From NCBI RefSeq assembly GCF_964340395.1, contig NC_135549.1, forward strand, positions 34,908,832 to 34,972,831: 64,000 bases of DNA. The letters are read 5' to 3'. Below are positions 1 through 11,015 of the stretch, in pieces. Each line of letters starts with the position of its first letter. The first letter of the stretch is position 1. A program made the translations under genes and the position numbers. Source of the DNA: Glandiceps talaboti (lineage: Eukaryota; Hemichordata; Enteropneusta; Spengelidae). Below the pieces are notes generated by a model. That model made no database searches. It worked only from the letters and a program-made list of their open reading frames with translations, and was not told the origin of the DNA.

Positions 1-440
1 TTGCTCGTTAATATTTATGGGATGTTTACCGAAACCTAATCAGTTCTTGTCACTACCCTACAGAACACATGCAATAAATTTCATTTGAATTGAGGCAGTC
101 ATGTTTTAGAAAATGGTGATGAAGTCGCATGCACCACTTTAGACAACATTTCCTGACCAGAAACTATTTTTTTCTTTTTTGTGGCCTACCGAAAATATGC
201 CAATAACTTATTAAAACTAAAAGCTACATTAGTAATATTTTTAGGACAGGTGTGCTTTGGTATCGCAAATGTATGTACCAAGTTATAATGAATTTGAAGT
301 TTGCATTCTTGAGATATAGCTTAATTGCCAAAAACCATTAATTACATAAATTGCTCATTAATATTCATGAGGTTTTTACCAAAACCAAATCAGGTCTTGC
401 CATTACCCTAATACGTCTACAAAATTTTGTTTGAATTGAG
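1..440. repeat. Dispersed AT-rich repeat, family A
   Basis: Non-coding. The stretch contains phrases such as 'attgctcattaatatt', 'ggacaggtgtgctttg' and 'gcattcttgagatatagc'. These recur, diverged, at 2100-2660 in units of roughly 135 bp, so this is a partial copy of a dispersed repeat built from internal tandem units. No coding potential seen. The family name is unknown to me. Confidence 0.6.
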
Positions 441-469
441 CAAGCCGTTATGGAGAAAACAATGACACA

Positions 470-524
470 AACAGACAGACAGACAGACACACACACACAC
501 ACACAGACAGACAGACAGACAGAC
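470..524. repeat. (ACAG)n/(CA)n microsatellite
   Basis: Compound simple repeat of CAGA and CA units. The short open frame across it only reflects the repeat. Confidence 0.9.
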
Positions 525-699
525 TTCCACCCACTAAATACATCTCTTACTTACGGAAGAAAAAATATGGTAAATTTCGTGAAACAAAACACAAACGTCA
601 ACATCACAACAAATGATTATAGCACCAACCAAGACTCAAATCCTAAGTCTGCTCAATTTACTATGAAAATACGTTAATTTTTACTCACCAAAGGCATTC

Positions 700-1260
700 G
701 CAATTGTGTCGTCAAGGCGTTGGTCACAATACGCGTGCTCATTATCATAAAGCTTGAAGTCTGCAACCCTGTTTCAAACAGACACTTATCGTTGAGGGAG
801 CAAGATGCGTAGAATTCTATAGCATATTACATTGCTTGTTGTCTGCCATCAATGGTGTCTTACTTCAGTCTAATGGGCTGATTTCCAATATGGTGTCATC
901 CACAATGCTCATTTAAATATTTTCAAAATTTTTCAAAAAATAGAAAAGTACATGTACTGACTTGAAATTAACAAATCTGCATAAGCTACCCTCTACACAT
1001 ACATGCCAGATATCAAAGTAATCTGACAAGTAGTATTTGAAAAGAAGTTTAAAATATCATTTTTGACAAAAAGCTTGAAAAATCCTGAAAATGGCACAGA
1101 TGAACTTAGCATGAACAAATCTGAATAGCCTCCCCAAGGAACAGGCAGACCAAATATCATTTAGTTTTGGAGAAGAAGATGAAAATAAATAAAACTGACG
1201 GACAGACCACGACGACAGAGAATCAACCGAACACTAAAGCTCCGCTTAACTGCCGCTGAC
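700..1260. repeat. Dispersed repeats, family B and a second unit
   Basis: The stretch 700-930 ('gatgcgtagaatt', 'atcaatggtgtctta', 'tgatttccaatatggtgtca') is clearly homologous to 34900-35110, where the order of motifs is the same. The following 950-1260 contains another repeat-like paragraph ending in 'actgacggacagaccacgac'. No protein-coding evidence. Confidence 0.55.
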
Positions 1261-1559
1261 AGTGGAGCTATACATATATTGAACAGAATCAAAATGAATA
1301 GGTAAAGAGAGATATACAAAAAGATTATTTAGATTTGTATAGGTATAATGTCATTTTAAATTTTTTTTTACAAAAACTAACCACTTCTTGTTCAAGATTA
1401 TGTTTTGATTTGTTACCATAGAAACCATAAAACTTCTCTTTCATCTTCAGAGACACAATCTACAAAAGAATCATAGTACATTGTATACATTTAACACAAA
1501 GAAGAATTCAAAGAGTGTTAGTAAGATGTGATCCCCCTTATGAAAATTAAATCATACCG
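1261..1559. other. AT-rich stretch, nothing recognised
   Basis: AT-rich sequence without a convincing open frame, repeat or RNA signature. Confidence 0.5.
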
Positions 1560-1775
1560 AACTAGTGCTGCACAAGTGTGACACAATTTTCCTCTTAAAT
1601 GCTGTGAAGCAAACACTGTGCAGGAACTGTTCAACTAGCCACACAGCTCTGCACAGTACAAAACCTGTTTGGGTACACACTGTGCAGCAAACAGTGCGGA
1701 ACTGTGCAAAGCTGTGCATAACTGTGCTGCACAGTTTTAGAGCTGTGTGACCCTGTGCAGCTACTGATACATGAA
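1560..1775. repeat. TGTGCA-rich self-complementary segment
   Basis: The hexamer-like motif 'ctgtgca' and its complement 'tgcacag' occur more than ten times in about 215 bp on both strands. As a result open frames appear on both strands and the segment could fold on itself. It looks like a degenerate short-unit array or foldback. I see no real gene. Confidence 0.5.
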
Positions 1776-1964
1776 TAAACATACAAACAATTTAAGATGG
1801 CAGTTAGCTGAACAACCTTTCTTACCCAGTGTGACATTACTTTCTATAATTTTGCTCTTCAAATGAGTGTACTGGGTTATTTTTGAAATCAGAAAGTTCA
1901 AACAAGGTTAGACATGGTGAGAAGCTTTTTATTATGGTTATGACTTCAGACTCATTTTTAGCAC

Positions 1965-2660
1965 TACTAAACTGATACGGTTCAGTAGTGCTATAGCCTC
2001 TATAGGCATGACATGAAGGGTCTGTCTGTCTGTTTGTCTGTCTGTCAATGTGTGTGGACATGTATGTGTGTGTGTAAACAACTTAAAGTCAACCAGATTT
2101 AAACTGAATGCTTACGGGAGGTAAGGGAATCACTAATTATGCAAATTACTCATTAAAGGTAAAAGTTGTATTAACAAAGTTCATAGGACAGGTGCGTATT
2201 ATTATGGTTGATATATGTACCATATTATAATATTATATGAAATTTGAAGCTTGAATTTTTAAGATACAGCCAAGTTACCTAAAACCTTTAATTATGCAAA
2301 GTTTCCATTAAAACTGTAAGCTATGTCAACAGATTTTATAGGACATACCTGCTTTGTTATGGTTAATATTATGTACTAAATGATATTGAAATTCAAGTAT
2401 GCATTCTTAAGATACATCCTAATTACTGAAAATAATTAATTATGCAAATTAGTCATTAACACTGTAAGGTACATCAACAAAGTTTATAGGGCTTTATAAT
2501 ATGGACTTTGTTATGTTTAATGTATGTAGTAAATTATACTGAAATTGAAGTATGCAGTCTTAAGATATAGCCTAACTACAGAAACTCATTAATTATACAA
2601 ATCAGTCATTAACACTGTAAGGTACATCAACAAACTTTATAGGACATATGCGATTTGATA
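1965..2660. repeat. Dispersed repeat module with (TCTG)n core, then family A units
   Basis: Starts near 'ttcagtagtgctatagcc', has a TCTG/GT simple-repeat core and 'taaacaacttaaagtcaa'. The same module recurs at 56041, at 61021, inverted at 35600-35725, and partly at 54107. From 2100 to 2660 about four diverged ~135-bp units follow, each with 'taattatgcaaatta' and 'tcattaacactgtaag'. Non-coding. Confidence 0.65.
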
Positions 2661-2751
2661 GATTTTTATTTACAAAAACGTATTTTTTTGCCATCAAAGA
2701 CTGGCAAACTGAGACTGGTCTCAGATGGCAATTTGAGGTGGAAAAAACCCT

Positions 2752-3010
2752 GTCTAGCTGAGACTAGTGTCAGTTTGCCAGTCAAACCCGTCTAGCTGAG
2801 ACTAGTGTCGGTTTGCCAGACAAACCCGTCTAGCTTAGACTAGTGTCAGTTTGCCAGACAAACCCGTCTAGCTGAGACTAGTGTCGGTTTGCCAGTCAAA
2901 CCCGTCTAGCTTAGACTAGTGTCGGTTTGCCAGACAAACCCGTCTAGCTGAGACTAGTCTCAGTTTGCCAGACAAACCCGTCTAGCTGAGACTAGTCTCA
3001 GTTTGCAAAG
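2752..3010. repeat. 38-bp tandem repeat, seven copies
   Basis: Units start at 2752, 2790, 2828, 2866, 2904, 2942 and 2980, exactly 38 bp apart. Each carries 'gtctagctgagactagt' and 'gtttgccag'. The core GAGACTAGTCTC is a perfect 12-bp palindrome in the last units and decays to GAGACTAGTGTC in the others. A GAGACTGGTCTC version precedes the array (about 2711) and recurs at 11040 and 11628. Confidence 0.92.
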
Positions 3011-3230
3011 AATCATGATCTGACACTACTCTCCCTCACACATGGCAAAAAATCTGTCTAGATGGCAAAAACAGGTTACAGGTACAGAACATTGTGCATC
3101 CATGTATAGAGTTACAGATTGTTCATGGCATCATGTGTCTTTGAAAAAGGCAAAATCACTGACACACCAATGAATAAGTGAACTCTGTTAGAACTTCCAA
3201 AGTTATAGCACGGAAGTATAACCAATGTAA

Positions 3231-5219
3231 GTGATACTTCCATGGTTAGAGTGTTTATGTTCTCAGGATTTAGATACTTGTTTGTGTTTGTATTGGAATC
3301 AGTATTGCCTTCCAATTACATTTCTTTTATTATTCTCTGTATATGGTGTCAACTGTTTCCTTTGTGTAGTTATAGCTGTCTGTGCTTTGTGTAGTGTACT
3401 ACTGGTACATGTACTAGTAGCTATGTCATTACAGACGTGGAACATTGATGACATCAGTGACTGTGATGTAGCTTATAAAGTTGTAGATTCTATATGTAAT
3501 GATGTTGTTAATATCATGTACGATTCATGTAAAAATGTCAAGTCTGACAATAATCATTGATATAAAGGGAGTTTCAAGAAAAAAAATTGGTGGAACAATG
3601 ATTGTCTTATGACGTGAAATAGACAACGTTTTTTAATTTAATATTTGGAAATCTTGTGGCAGACCTCGTATAGGTCAAAATTATCTTTGCTACAAAGCAG
3701 CTAAAAAGGCATACCGGGTATAGATATACCTGTAAAAGAGCAATGAACAATACATGTAAGTTGAATGGTTTACCTCATTTGATCACTTCACTTTTAATAT
3801 ACTTGTCGATCTTCAAGAAAATTTTGAAACTGTATTCGAAAGTCGAAAAGTTGTTTACATCAAAATAATGATACCTGTATTAAACAGTTTTATGATCATT
3901 TCACCTGTAAATTTAGTACGTCAAGTTGCACTAGCGACGTTATATCTTCAGCCAAGGTAAAGGTTCATGAGAAATGTAACAATCTTAAGGATGTTGTTTT
4001 CTCTGATTTTGTTATGTCAGAATCAATGCTTGTTAAGTATGTTAAGAAACTTAGATCTGGCTGTTCGCCTGGTGCAGATGGAATTATGTCTGAACACTTG
4101 AAATATGCGATCAACTCTAAGATTATTTTTCACTTAAGTGTAATGTTTTCGATATGTTTTAAATTTGGTATTGTTCCTTTAACATTCACTAAAAGTCTGC
4201 TTGTACCACTGTTGAAGAAAGCCACATCGGACCCTTCGATACCAAAACATTACAGACTTTGACTTTGTCATGTACCTTTTCTAAGATTCTTGAACTGTAT
4301 ATACTTGATGTATCTGGACAACATGAATTTAGTGATTTACAGTTCGGCTTAATCCGGGCAGAGGAACAGCTACTGCAGCTGCACTTGCAAATTATCTTAT
4401 TGTACCAAATGAGGGTCACCTGTTTACACTTGTTCTCTTGATGCAGAAGGAGCATTTGATGCTGTACCTCATGATATTTGGTTTATAAAGCAATGGATGT
4501 GATTCCTGATCATTGCTGGATGATGTTGGTATATTGGTACAGGCATATTACAATACAAATTAAATGGGTCGCTAGATTGAGCAAACCAGTTACGGTGCAT
4601 GTGGTTACCCGTCAAGGGGGATTATCTTCCCCTTTGCTTTTTAATATGTTTTATCAAGGTTTACTTAATGAATTATCTGCATGTGTTGGTGGTATCAATA
4701 TTAACAATATGTCTTTTAATGTTTTCTGTTATGCTGATGATTAAATGCTTGCCAGTTTGTCAGTTACTGGACTTCAAAATATGATTGACGTTGCACAGAG
4801 ATATATTACTAATCATGGTTTACGATTTAATCTACAAATAACAGAATGTGTCATCTTCGGTCGTTGCACACTTAGTCCTCATCCATATTGGTTACTGGAT
4901 GGTGTAAGACTTGCTCAGTGTGACAGCGTGAATTATTTAGGGGTTACGCTTTAATGTTCTAATCCAATCGAACACATTACGAATAGAATAAATGCATGCA
5001 GGAAGGCATTTTATGGATTTCAAAGTGATGGATTTAATAATTGTTCTTATAATAGTAATATGTTAGTTTACATTTGGAATGCTGCTATTAGACCAGTTTT
5101 AACATATGGTATTAACCATATTAACTGTGGCTGAAAAATGCAGGCAAAACTACTTAAAGGCTGCATTTGGCATTCATAAATATTGTAGAAGCACCCCATT
5201 TCTGAATGCAATTAATGTT
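3231..5219 (+). pseudogene. Decayed LINE (non-LTR retrotransposon) reverse transcriptase, 5' part
   Basis: Pieces of one LINE polyprotein can be read in shifting frames. A linker region with a WWNNDC motif lies near 3580-3600, a pattern usual between endonuclease and RT of LINEs. RT blocks follow at 4014-4262 (SPGADGI and the FTKSLLVPLLKK pattern), 4440-4744 (a DAEGAFDAVPHD-type palm block near 4440-4475, a TRQGGLSSPLLFN block and the catalytic FCYADD at 4727-4744) and 4745-4954 (GLRFN, then DSVNYLGVTL). A stop codon follows the YADD box directly (4742-4744), and several frameshifts are present, so the copy is dead. C-terminal coding continues in broken frames to 5219, where the DIRS-type element interrupts it. 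The reading frame resumes at 10406. Clade is not assigned; CR1/L2-like is possible. Confidence 0.82.
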
Positions 5220-5407
5220 GTCAATATTTAAGTTAGAAAATATTGATTAATTATGCATGAGCCTAGGCTAGTGGCGTGTATGAGGGCACCTATAGTGATT
5301 AGCATAATGTATGTGTCCAGTAGCTGCATATTTGCATAATTTATGCAGTAGTTACTCAGTCTCCAGAACTACAGCAGGTGGTATCAGTGGGTCCGGTAGT
5401 TTGAAAA
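5220..5407 (+). repeat. Split direct repeat A1 of the DIRS/Ngaro-like element
   Basis: 188 bp from 'gtcaatatttaagtt' to 'ggtagtttgaaaa', repeated at 9977-10164 with no difference that I can see. The gag start codon lies at its right edge (5408). Confidence 0.93.
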
Positions 5408-6855
5408 ATGGATGATATTAAGTCATTAGAATTAATAGAATCACCATTCGACATGTCAAATTTGTCTGGACAGACTCCAATGAGCGTTAGGCCAAAGGTT
5501 AAAGGCGGTAAAGGACGGGCAAAAGGTGGTGCGAAAATGCAGTACACCAGATCGTCCACAAAGATGGCCGCTAAGAAACGCGAGAAGGAGTGGGAAAGTC
5601 CATTAGACAGTGGAAGGAAAATACTGACTCAACATCTCCATCAAGAAGGGAAAACTTGCTGATGAATGAAACAGTGGCTCTGGAGAAGGAGATTGCGGAT
5701 TTGGAAGAAAGTAAGCGTATGCAGGACCTCCAAAGGAAGTTGGATTATTTGAAAGTGAAAAGAGATGAATTTACTTCACTGAATAACATGGCGAACAGTC
5801 AGTACTGCCAACAGAGAGATGCTACGACCTACGGATCCGATTTTGTACGCCCTTACAGAAGTACACCAGCAGCGTATGGTTTCAACAACCCACATATTAC
5901 ACAGGCAAACCTTACCATGCCAGATTTAAGACGTATGGCCCAACAAGATCAAGATTTGCAGTGGAGTTTGCGAAGTGCAAACGATAGCATTGGTATGTGG
6001 GGTCACCAGCCTGGAAATCAGAACGACGGACTGCACACAAAGGCGGGAAGTCCTGTGAATGAACCGTACAATACACCAGGTACGTCAGTTCCTTCGGGGA
6101 AGCAGTCGGTTAGATTTCGTACTCGTGCTGATTGCGCCATAAACATAGTTCTATGGCCACATCTTTTCGTGAGGGCAAGGGTTTTCACTGGTGTGTCTGA
6201 TGATGATCTCACTTTACCCGAATTTGTTGATGGCAATTTGTCAGTATTGAATTCACCGGAAGTAAGTAATGCAGAAAAGCATTATCGACATTCACATCTA
6301 CAAGCATTGATGAGAGATGCTACTATTTTCCCATGGGACGCTATTCTTAAGTTGCATGCTGCATATTTAATGGACATCGAAGCTGGTATCAGGAGATGGG
6401 GTGACAGTTTCGGGGACTTACGTGAACAATATCTGTTGCCGAGAATGTCGAACATTAAGAGAGATGAGTCCAGCCCACAGAAACAAGGCGGCAACAAGCG
6501 TAAACAGAGTTCAGGACAGAGTAACACTAATCCGTGTTTCAAGTACCAAAAGGGAAGATGCGACAATGAAGATTCGTGCAATTTCCAACATGTTTGCGAG
6601 TTATGTTTGAAGTAGAGGGGCTTGGTGGCTAAACACCCAAAACAGGAGTGTCCATGGCAAGATAAACAGTACCGCGATGATCATTCTAAGCAACTAAATG
6701 AGGTAATAAATGGCAAAGTCATTAGGAGACAATCAACAACTGATATTTCGAGTTGTAGAAATGATTGTACTACAGACATTAGTACTAACAGAAGTGTTAT
6801 TTGTAGTAGTGACTCTCGTTCATTAGACCACTCAGATACTTCAAGTTCTATGTAA
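5408..6855 (+). pseudogene. Gag-like ORF1 of the DIRS/Ngaro-like element (frameshift and in-frame stop)
   Basis: Begins with ATG at 5408 right after A1. The first 60-70 codons are basic (Lys/Gly/Ala-rich). A frameshift around 5590-5650 moves the reading to the second frame, which runs to a TAG at 6613-6615 and continues in the same frame to 6855. Visible parts: a coiled-coil-like charged helix (about 5680-5780, EKEIADLEESKR region), a central domain typical of DIRS gag-like proteins, and a C-terminal CCCH zinc finger at about 6535-6592 with spacing C-x7-C-x5-C-x3-H. Then come C-x2-C and, past the stop, K-H-P-x3-E-C. The zinc fingers suggest nucleic-acid binding, as in retroelement Gag. Broken, so probably inactive. 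Confidence 0.78.
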
Positions 6856-6890
6856 TATTTCAGTAATAGAACCAAATCTAAACAATGTAA

Positions 6891-7389
6891 ATGCAGTTGC
6901 TGAATCACAGGTTGATAATGTGTTTTCAGGGAAGCCTGATTTGGAAGTCACTTCATTTTTTAAAGTTGCTCCGCCATATGAGGAGTTTCAGAGTAAACAG
7001 TACAGGTAATAATGATAATAATGATGATGATGATACAGGCATAAGGGATGGGCTTGATAATTGGTCACCATCATCACCAATGAACTTGCACCAGATTATT
7101 GCGGTGCATACAGCAGTGTATAATTCAGGTGTTCCAAATTTTCAGGGCTGTAAAATCTTAGTACCTTCTACATTAACCATTCCAGTGTGGTGCACTAATT
7201 TGCAAACTTACCATGATAAAATAGTCTGTGAGTTCTTACAGTATGGATGGCCCATAAGTTATTCACACACAGAGTTACCCACTAGTTCAAGTGGTAACCA
7301 CCCATCAGCATACAAATTTGCTGACCATGTGGATGACTGGATTTATAGAGAGAGGTTGAATTGGGTGCCACTGCAGGTCCCTTTGAGCA

Positions 7390-7420
<31 letters not shown>

Positions 7421-8774
7421 TGGTTAATTTAGTAACTTCACCAATACAGACGGTGGAAAAACAAGGGAGTACTACCCGTAGGATCGTGTTGATATGAGTT
7501 ACCCAAGTGAGCGCTCAGTAAAAGATGGTATACCCAAACATTTCTATCTAGGAAAGCCATTCCAGTTAAATTACCCATCCATTGATTCACTAGTTGATAT
7601 TGTGGTTGAGAAGGGTAAAGGTTGCTTAATATTCAAGCGCGATTTGAGCAGGGCATACAGGCAGTTGCCGGTTGATCCGGGTAATTATCACCTGCTAGGT
7701 TATTCATGGAGAAATCTGTTGTTCTTTGACTTAAAATTGCCTTTTGGTTTGCGCACAGCAGCACTTGCATGTCAGCGAACCACTGATGCAGTAACGTACA
7801 TGTATAATAACCAAGGCTATCAATACGTTAACTATTTAGATGATTCCAGGGGGGCTGAAACCCAACACAATGCTGATAAAGCATATCAGGTGCTTGGAGA
7901 AATGCTCGGAGAGCTTGGCTTGCAAGAATCAGAAAGCAAGGCAGTTTCACCATCTCCAGTGATGACATTTCTTGGTATTCAAATCAATACTTTAACTATG
8001 ACACTAGAAGTCACTCCTGAAAGATTGAAAGAAATTGAATAAAACTGAATACGTGGTCTGATAAACGCAACACATCACGCAAAGAACTCCAGTCTTTAAT
8101 CGGTAAATTGGCATTTATAGCAAAATGTGTGAAACCAGGAAGAGTTTTCTTGGCTAGATTGCTCGAGGTATTACGTAGTATTAGTTCTCCAACCGTAATA
8201 GTTCCACTAAAACGGGATTTCATGGCTGACATCAATTGGTGGAGTAAGTTTCTAAGAGTGTTTAATGGTATATCAATGATAAATGTTGCTGCCTGGTCTG
8301 AACCAGATTCAATTGTTGCAAGTGATGCATGTCTCTCGGGTTGTGGAGCAGTTTCAGGAACGGAATATTTTCATGTAGAATTTCCACCCTTTGTGATCCA
8401 GAGTGAGCTACATATTAATGCTTTAGAGTTACTCACAGTAACAGTTGCAGCTAAGTTGTGGGGAAGACAATGGAAGGGGATGAAATTGCAGATTGCATGC
8501 GATAGCCTATCATCAGTCTTTTCCATAAATAGTGGTCGCTGTAGGGATAATTTCATGTTGAAATGTCTAAGGGAGTTATGGTTCATTGCGGCACAGTGAG
8601 TTTCAGATGCATGCAGTTCACATTGAAGGGAAGGATAATCGTTTGCCAGATCACCTCAGTCGTTGGCACCTGCACCAGTCGCACAAAGACCAAACTTTGC
8701 AAGACATTCACTCTAGGCAGTTGGTTGAAAAAAATGTCCACGACGAGATGTTTCACTTTATTCATGAGTGGTAA
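6891..8774 (+). pseudogene. Reverse transcriptase-RNase H of the DIRS/Ngaro-like element
   Basis: RT blocks: N-terminal part at 7040-7380; then 7494-8042 with the KRDLSRAYRQLPVDP palm block, an LPFGLRTAALACQR block and the catalytic YLDD box at about 7833-7844, followed by TFLGIQIN. RNase H follows in another frame at 8108-8599, with the first Asp in ASDACLSG, Glu in NALELLTV and Asp in ACDSLSS. A third piece at 8586-8774 holds the HIEGKDNRLPDHLSRW end block common to DIRS RNase H. A 28-base C tract at 7393-7420 disrupts the frame, and stops occur near 7427 and 8040, so the gene is decayed. Copies RNA into DNA in the intact family. Confidence 0.88.
7393..7420 (+). repeat. Poly(C) tract inside the RT gene
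   Basis: Uninterrupted run of 28 C residues in the RT open frame. It encodes a proline run in one frame and shifts the frame relative to the downstream RT. Length in the real genome is uncertain because homopolymers are error-prone. Confidence 0.9.
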
Positions 8775-8923
8775 TCTGTTCTCTTCCAGATGACAGGCAA
8801 GAGCAACTCAAAGTGTTAGACTACCAAGTAAGGAAGATTCAGGGTACAGCATATTCAGCAGGTTCCTGTCGTAATTTTCACTCGCAGTGGAAATAATTTT
8901 TTCTGTTCTGTTCATACTTCAGA

Positions 8924-9751
8924 TTGACACCATTACCATGTACCACTGAAACCCTTTGTCGTTTTCTGTTGTTTTTGAGTCGTTCAGTCAAATCTCAAGG
9001 TACATTACACAACTATGTGTATGCAATAAGGCTACTACTTAAGTCAAATGGGTTTCCTACCACTGTTTGGGATGATTTCTTTGTTAAATTAACAATTAAG
9101 GGTTTGAGGAGGGAAGTTCTAACACCTCCTCGTTCAAAATTACCAATCACACCAGAGATTTTGTTGGCGTTGTTCAGCCATCTTGATATTGCTAAACTAT
9201 TAGATGCCACGCTTTGGGCAGTGTTTGTAATTGGCTTCTTTCCTTCTTCAGGAAGTCAAACTTAGTACCAAAGTCAACAACAGAGTTTAATCCAAACAAG
9301 CATTTGTGTAGGGGTAATATTGCTGTCAATGCCCGTGGCCTAGTCATAGGCGTGTCTTGGTCGAAAACCATTCAGTTTCTGGAACCAGTTTTTACAGTAC
9401 CATTGGCAAGGGTGCCTGGGTCCCCCCTGTGCCCCCTATTTGCATACATTAATATGTGTAAACAGATTCCAGGTGGAGCTTCTAGCCCAGCTTTTTTAAT
9501 TCCACAGGGTCAGAGGTATACCACTCTAACACGATAGTCTTGTATCCCATTTGAAGGGTCTGCTTTCGAAGTGTGGCTATCCAGCTCATTCCTACTCAGG
9601 TCACAGCTTCCGTAGGGGTGGGGCTACCTTTGCGTTCTCTGTCAATGTCCCAGGGGAGTTGATCAAACTACAAGGCGATTGGAAATCACAAGCTTATTTA
9701 CGCTACTTAGATGTTCCATTTGCAAAACGTTATCAAGTGAAAACTAACTGA
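8924..9751 (+). pseudogene. Tyrosine recombinase (integrase) of the DIRS/Ngaro-like element
   Basis: Three overlapping pieces in different frames: 8924-9265 (N-terminal SAM-like domain, LHNYVYAIRLLLKSNG, and start of the catalytic domain), 9214-9537 (arm with FFRKSNLVPKS, which probably carries the first catalytic Arg) and 9551-9751 (GHSFRRGGATFAF, giving the His-x-x-Arg box at about 9602-9613; then GDW and a Tyr in YLRYLD near 9703). The R-H-R-Y residues of the family can thus be located, but one frameshift lies near 9240 and a stop near 9537. It would integrate a circular cDNA in intact relatives. It sits directly upstream of B1, as expected. Confidence 0.85.
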
Positions 9752-9878
9752 CCTCTGTTCATCATAAATAGATAGAAAGGCAGTAACTAATGACTGTAAT
9801 CTTGATCATGTTTTCAGCAAACAGCTAATATTTCACAAGTTGCTCACCTTTCAGACTGAAGGGTTTGTTCCTCTTGTT

Positions 9879-9976
9879 CTTTAGGGGGCTGCACATGTTC
9901 GTTCCCTAGCAGCTAGTAATAAAGATTTGATCGTTTCCGCCAAACACTTGTTTTGTTTTGTTTGTTGAATAATTTT
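9879..9976 (+). repeat. Split direct repeat B1
   Basis: About 98 bp containing 'gcacatgttcgttccctagc' and 'tttccgccaaacacttg', repeated at 10309-10405 as B2 with a few substitutions. It ends exactly where A2 begins. Confidence 0.9.
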
Positions 9977-10164
9977 GTCAATATTTAAGTTAGAAAATAT
10001 TGATTAATTATGCATGAGCCTAGGCTAGTGGCGTGTATGAGGGCACCTATAGTGATTAGCATAATGTATGTGTCCAGTAGCTGCATATTTGCATAATTTA
10101 TGCAGTAGTTACTCAGTCTCCAGAACTACAGCAGGTGGTATCAGTGGGTCCGGTAGTTTGAAAA
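9977..10164 (+). repeat. Split direct repeat A2
   Basis: Second copy of the 188-bp A repeat, apparently identical to 5220-5407. The identity suggests a young insertion or recent conversion, although the ORFs are broken. Confidence 0.93.
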
Positions 10165-10308
10165 CCCACCCACCCACGGAGCAATGTATTTTGTTAGTTA
10201 GTTGGTACTTCAACCTTGTATGTGATTCAGCATCCAGCTTTAGTAATGTGAACCTTGTTTAGCATTCCATGGCTTGTTCAGGTACTAATACTAGTAATAG
10301 GTGCCTTT

Positions 10309-10405
10309 TCTTTAGGGGCTACACATGTTCGTTCCATAGCAGCTAGTAATAAAGATTTGATCGTTTCCGCCAAACACTTGTTTTGTTTTGTTTGTTGAAT
10401 AATTT
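10309..10405 (+). repeat. Split direct repeat B2 and right end of the element
   Basis: Ends 'tttgttgaataattt'. The LINE frame resumes at 10406. Between A2 and B2 lies a 144-bp spacer. Confidence 0.88.
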
Positions 10406-10825
10406 GACAATTCCCTTACACTGATGAAATTGATTTTTAGTAATAATTTTCGTGCATGTTGTTTTTACATGCATCTGCTTAATATGCATTATTGACAGCC
10501 TGGTAAGCTGAAGGACACACTGATCTACTGTCCCGTACACGGGCAATTTGTGTCAAAAATAATGTTTCATTTCTTCGCTATATGTTTGACATGCAATACT
10601 CTAAATCTGTCTTGAGAAATCTGAAAACATCTCGTATGTCAGATGGGCTGACGGACAGTGTCAGACAGCTTTTATATGCGAAGGATCCACAGAGTTGTCA
10701 AATTCTTAGCATGTTGTTGATGCCATTTTAACATTGTATTGTATTCTATGATTGTAATGTATTGTTTTCTTTTTTTTTCATTTTTGGTTTTTCTTCTTGT
10801 GAAGGCTTAATAAATAAATAAAAGT
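10406..10825 (+). pseudogene. LINE C-terminus and 3' tail, continuation of 3231-5219
   Basis: The LINE frame left at 5219 can be followed from 10406 as decayed coding sequence. The end of the protein is at about 10635-10731: it reads SDGLTDSVRQLLYAKD, continues to LLMPF and then a TAA stop. A T-rich 3' UTR and 'taataaataaataaaag' follow, typical of LINE 3' ends. The two halves are colinear, so the DIRS-type element jumped into an existing LINE. Confidence 0.78.
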
Positions 10826-11015
10826 AGTATTTAAATGTGCTACCAGCATGGATGTATTAGGGATACTATTAGTCTATGCATGTACATGTATGGTCTATGG
10901 TATGCTACTAGTAATGTTTGTTGCATTTACTATCTTTGGTAAAGTCTTCAGTGTTCACAATGGTCTCAATAGTACCGTATAGCCTAAGATCTTGACTATT
11001 TTCAGGTAGATGTTT

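Larger units (their letters stand above)
5220..10405 (+). mobile_element. DIRS-superfamily (Ngaro/PAT-like) tyrosine-recombinase retrotransposon with split direct repeats
   Basis: Order: A1 repeat (5220-5407), gag-like ORF, RT/RNase H, tyrosine recombinase, B1 (9879-9976), A2 (9977-10164), spacer, B2 (10309-10405). A1 and A2 look identical over 188 bp. B1 and B2 differ by only a few bases. B1 abuts A2 directly. Split direct repeats A1-ORFs-B1-A2-B2 are the known signature of PAT and Ngaro elements, which integrate through a circular intermediate by a YR and leave no target duplication. The flanks agree: 5219 and 10406 join a LINE frame without duplication. Coding regions carry frameshifts and stops, so this copy is probably not autonomous now. 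Confidence 0.92.
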
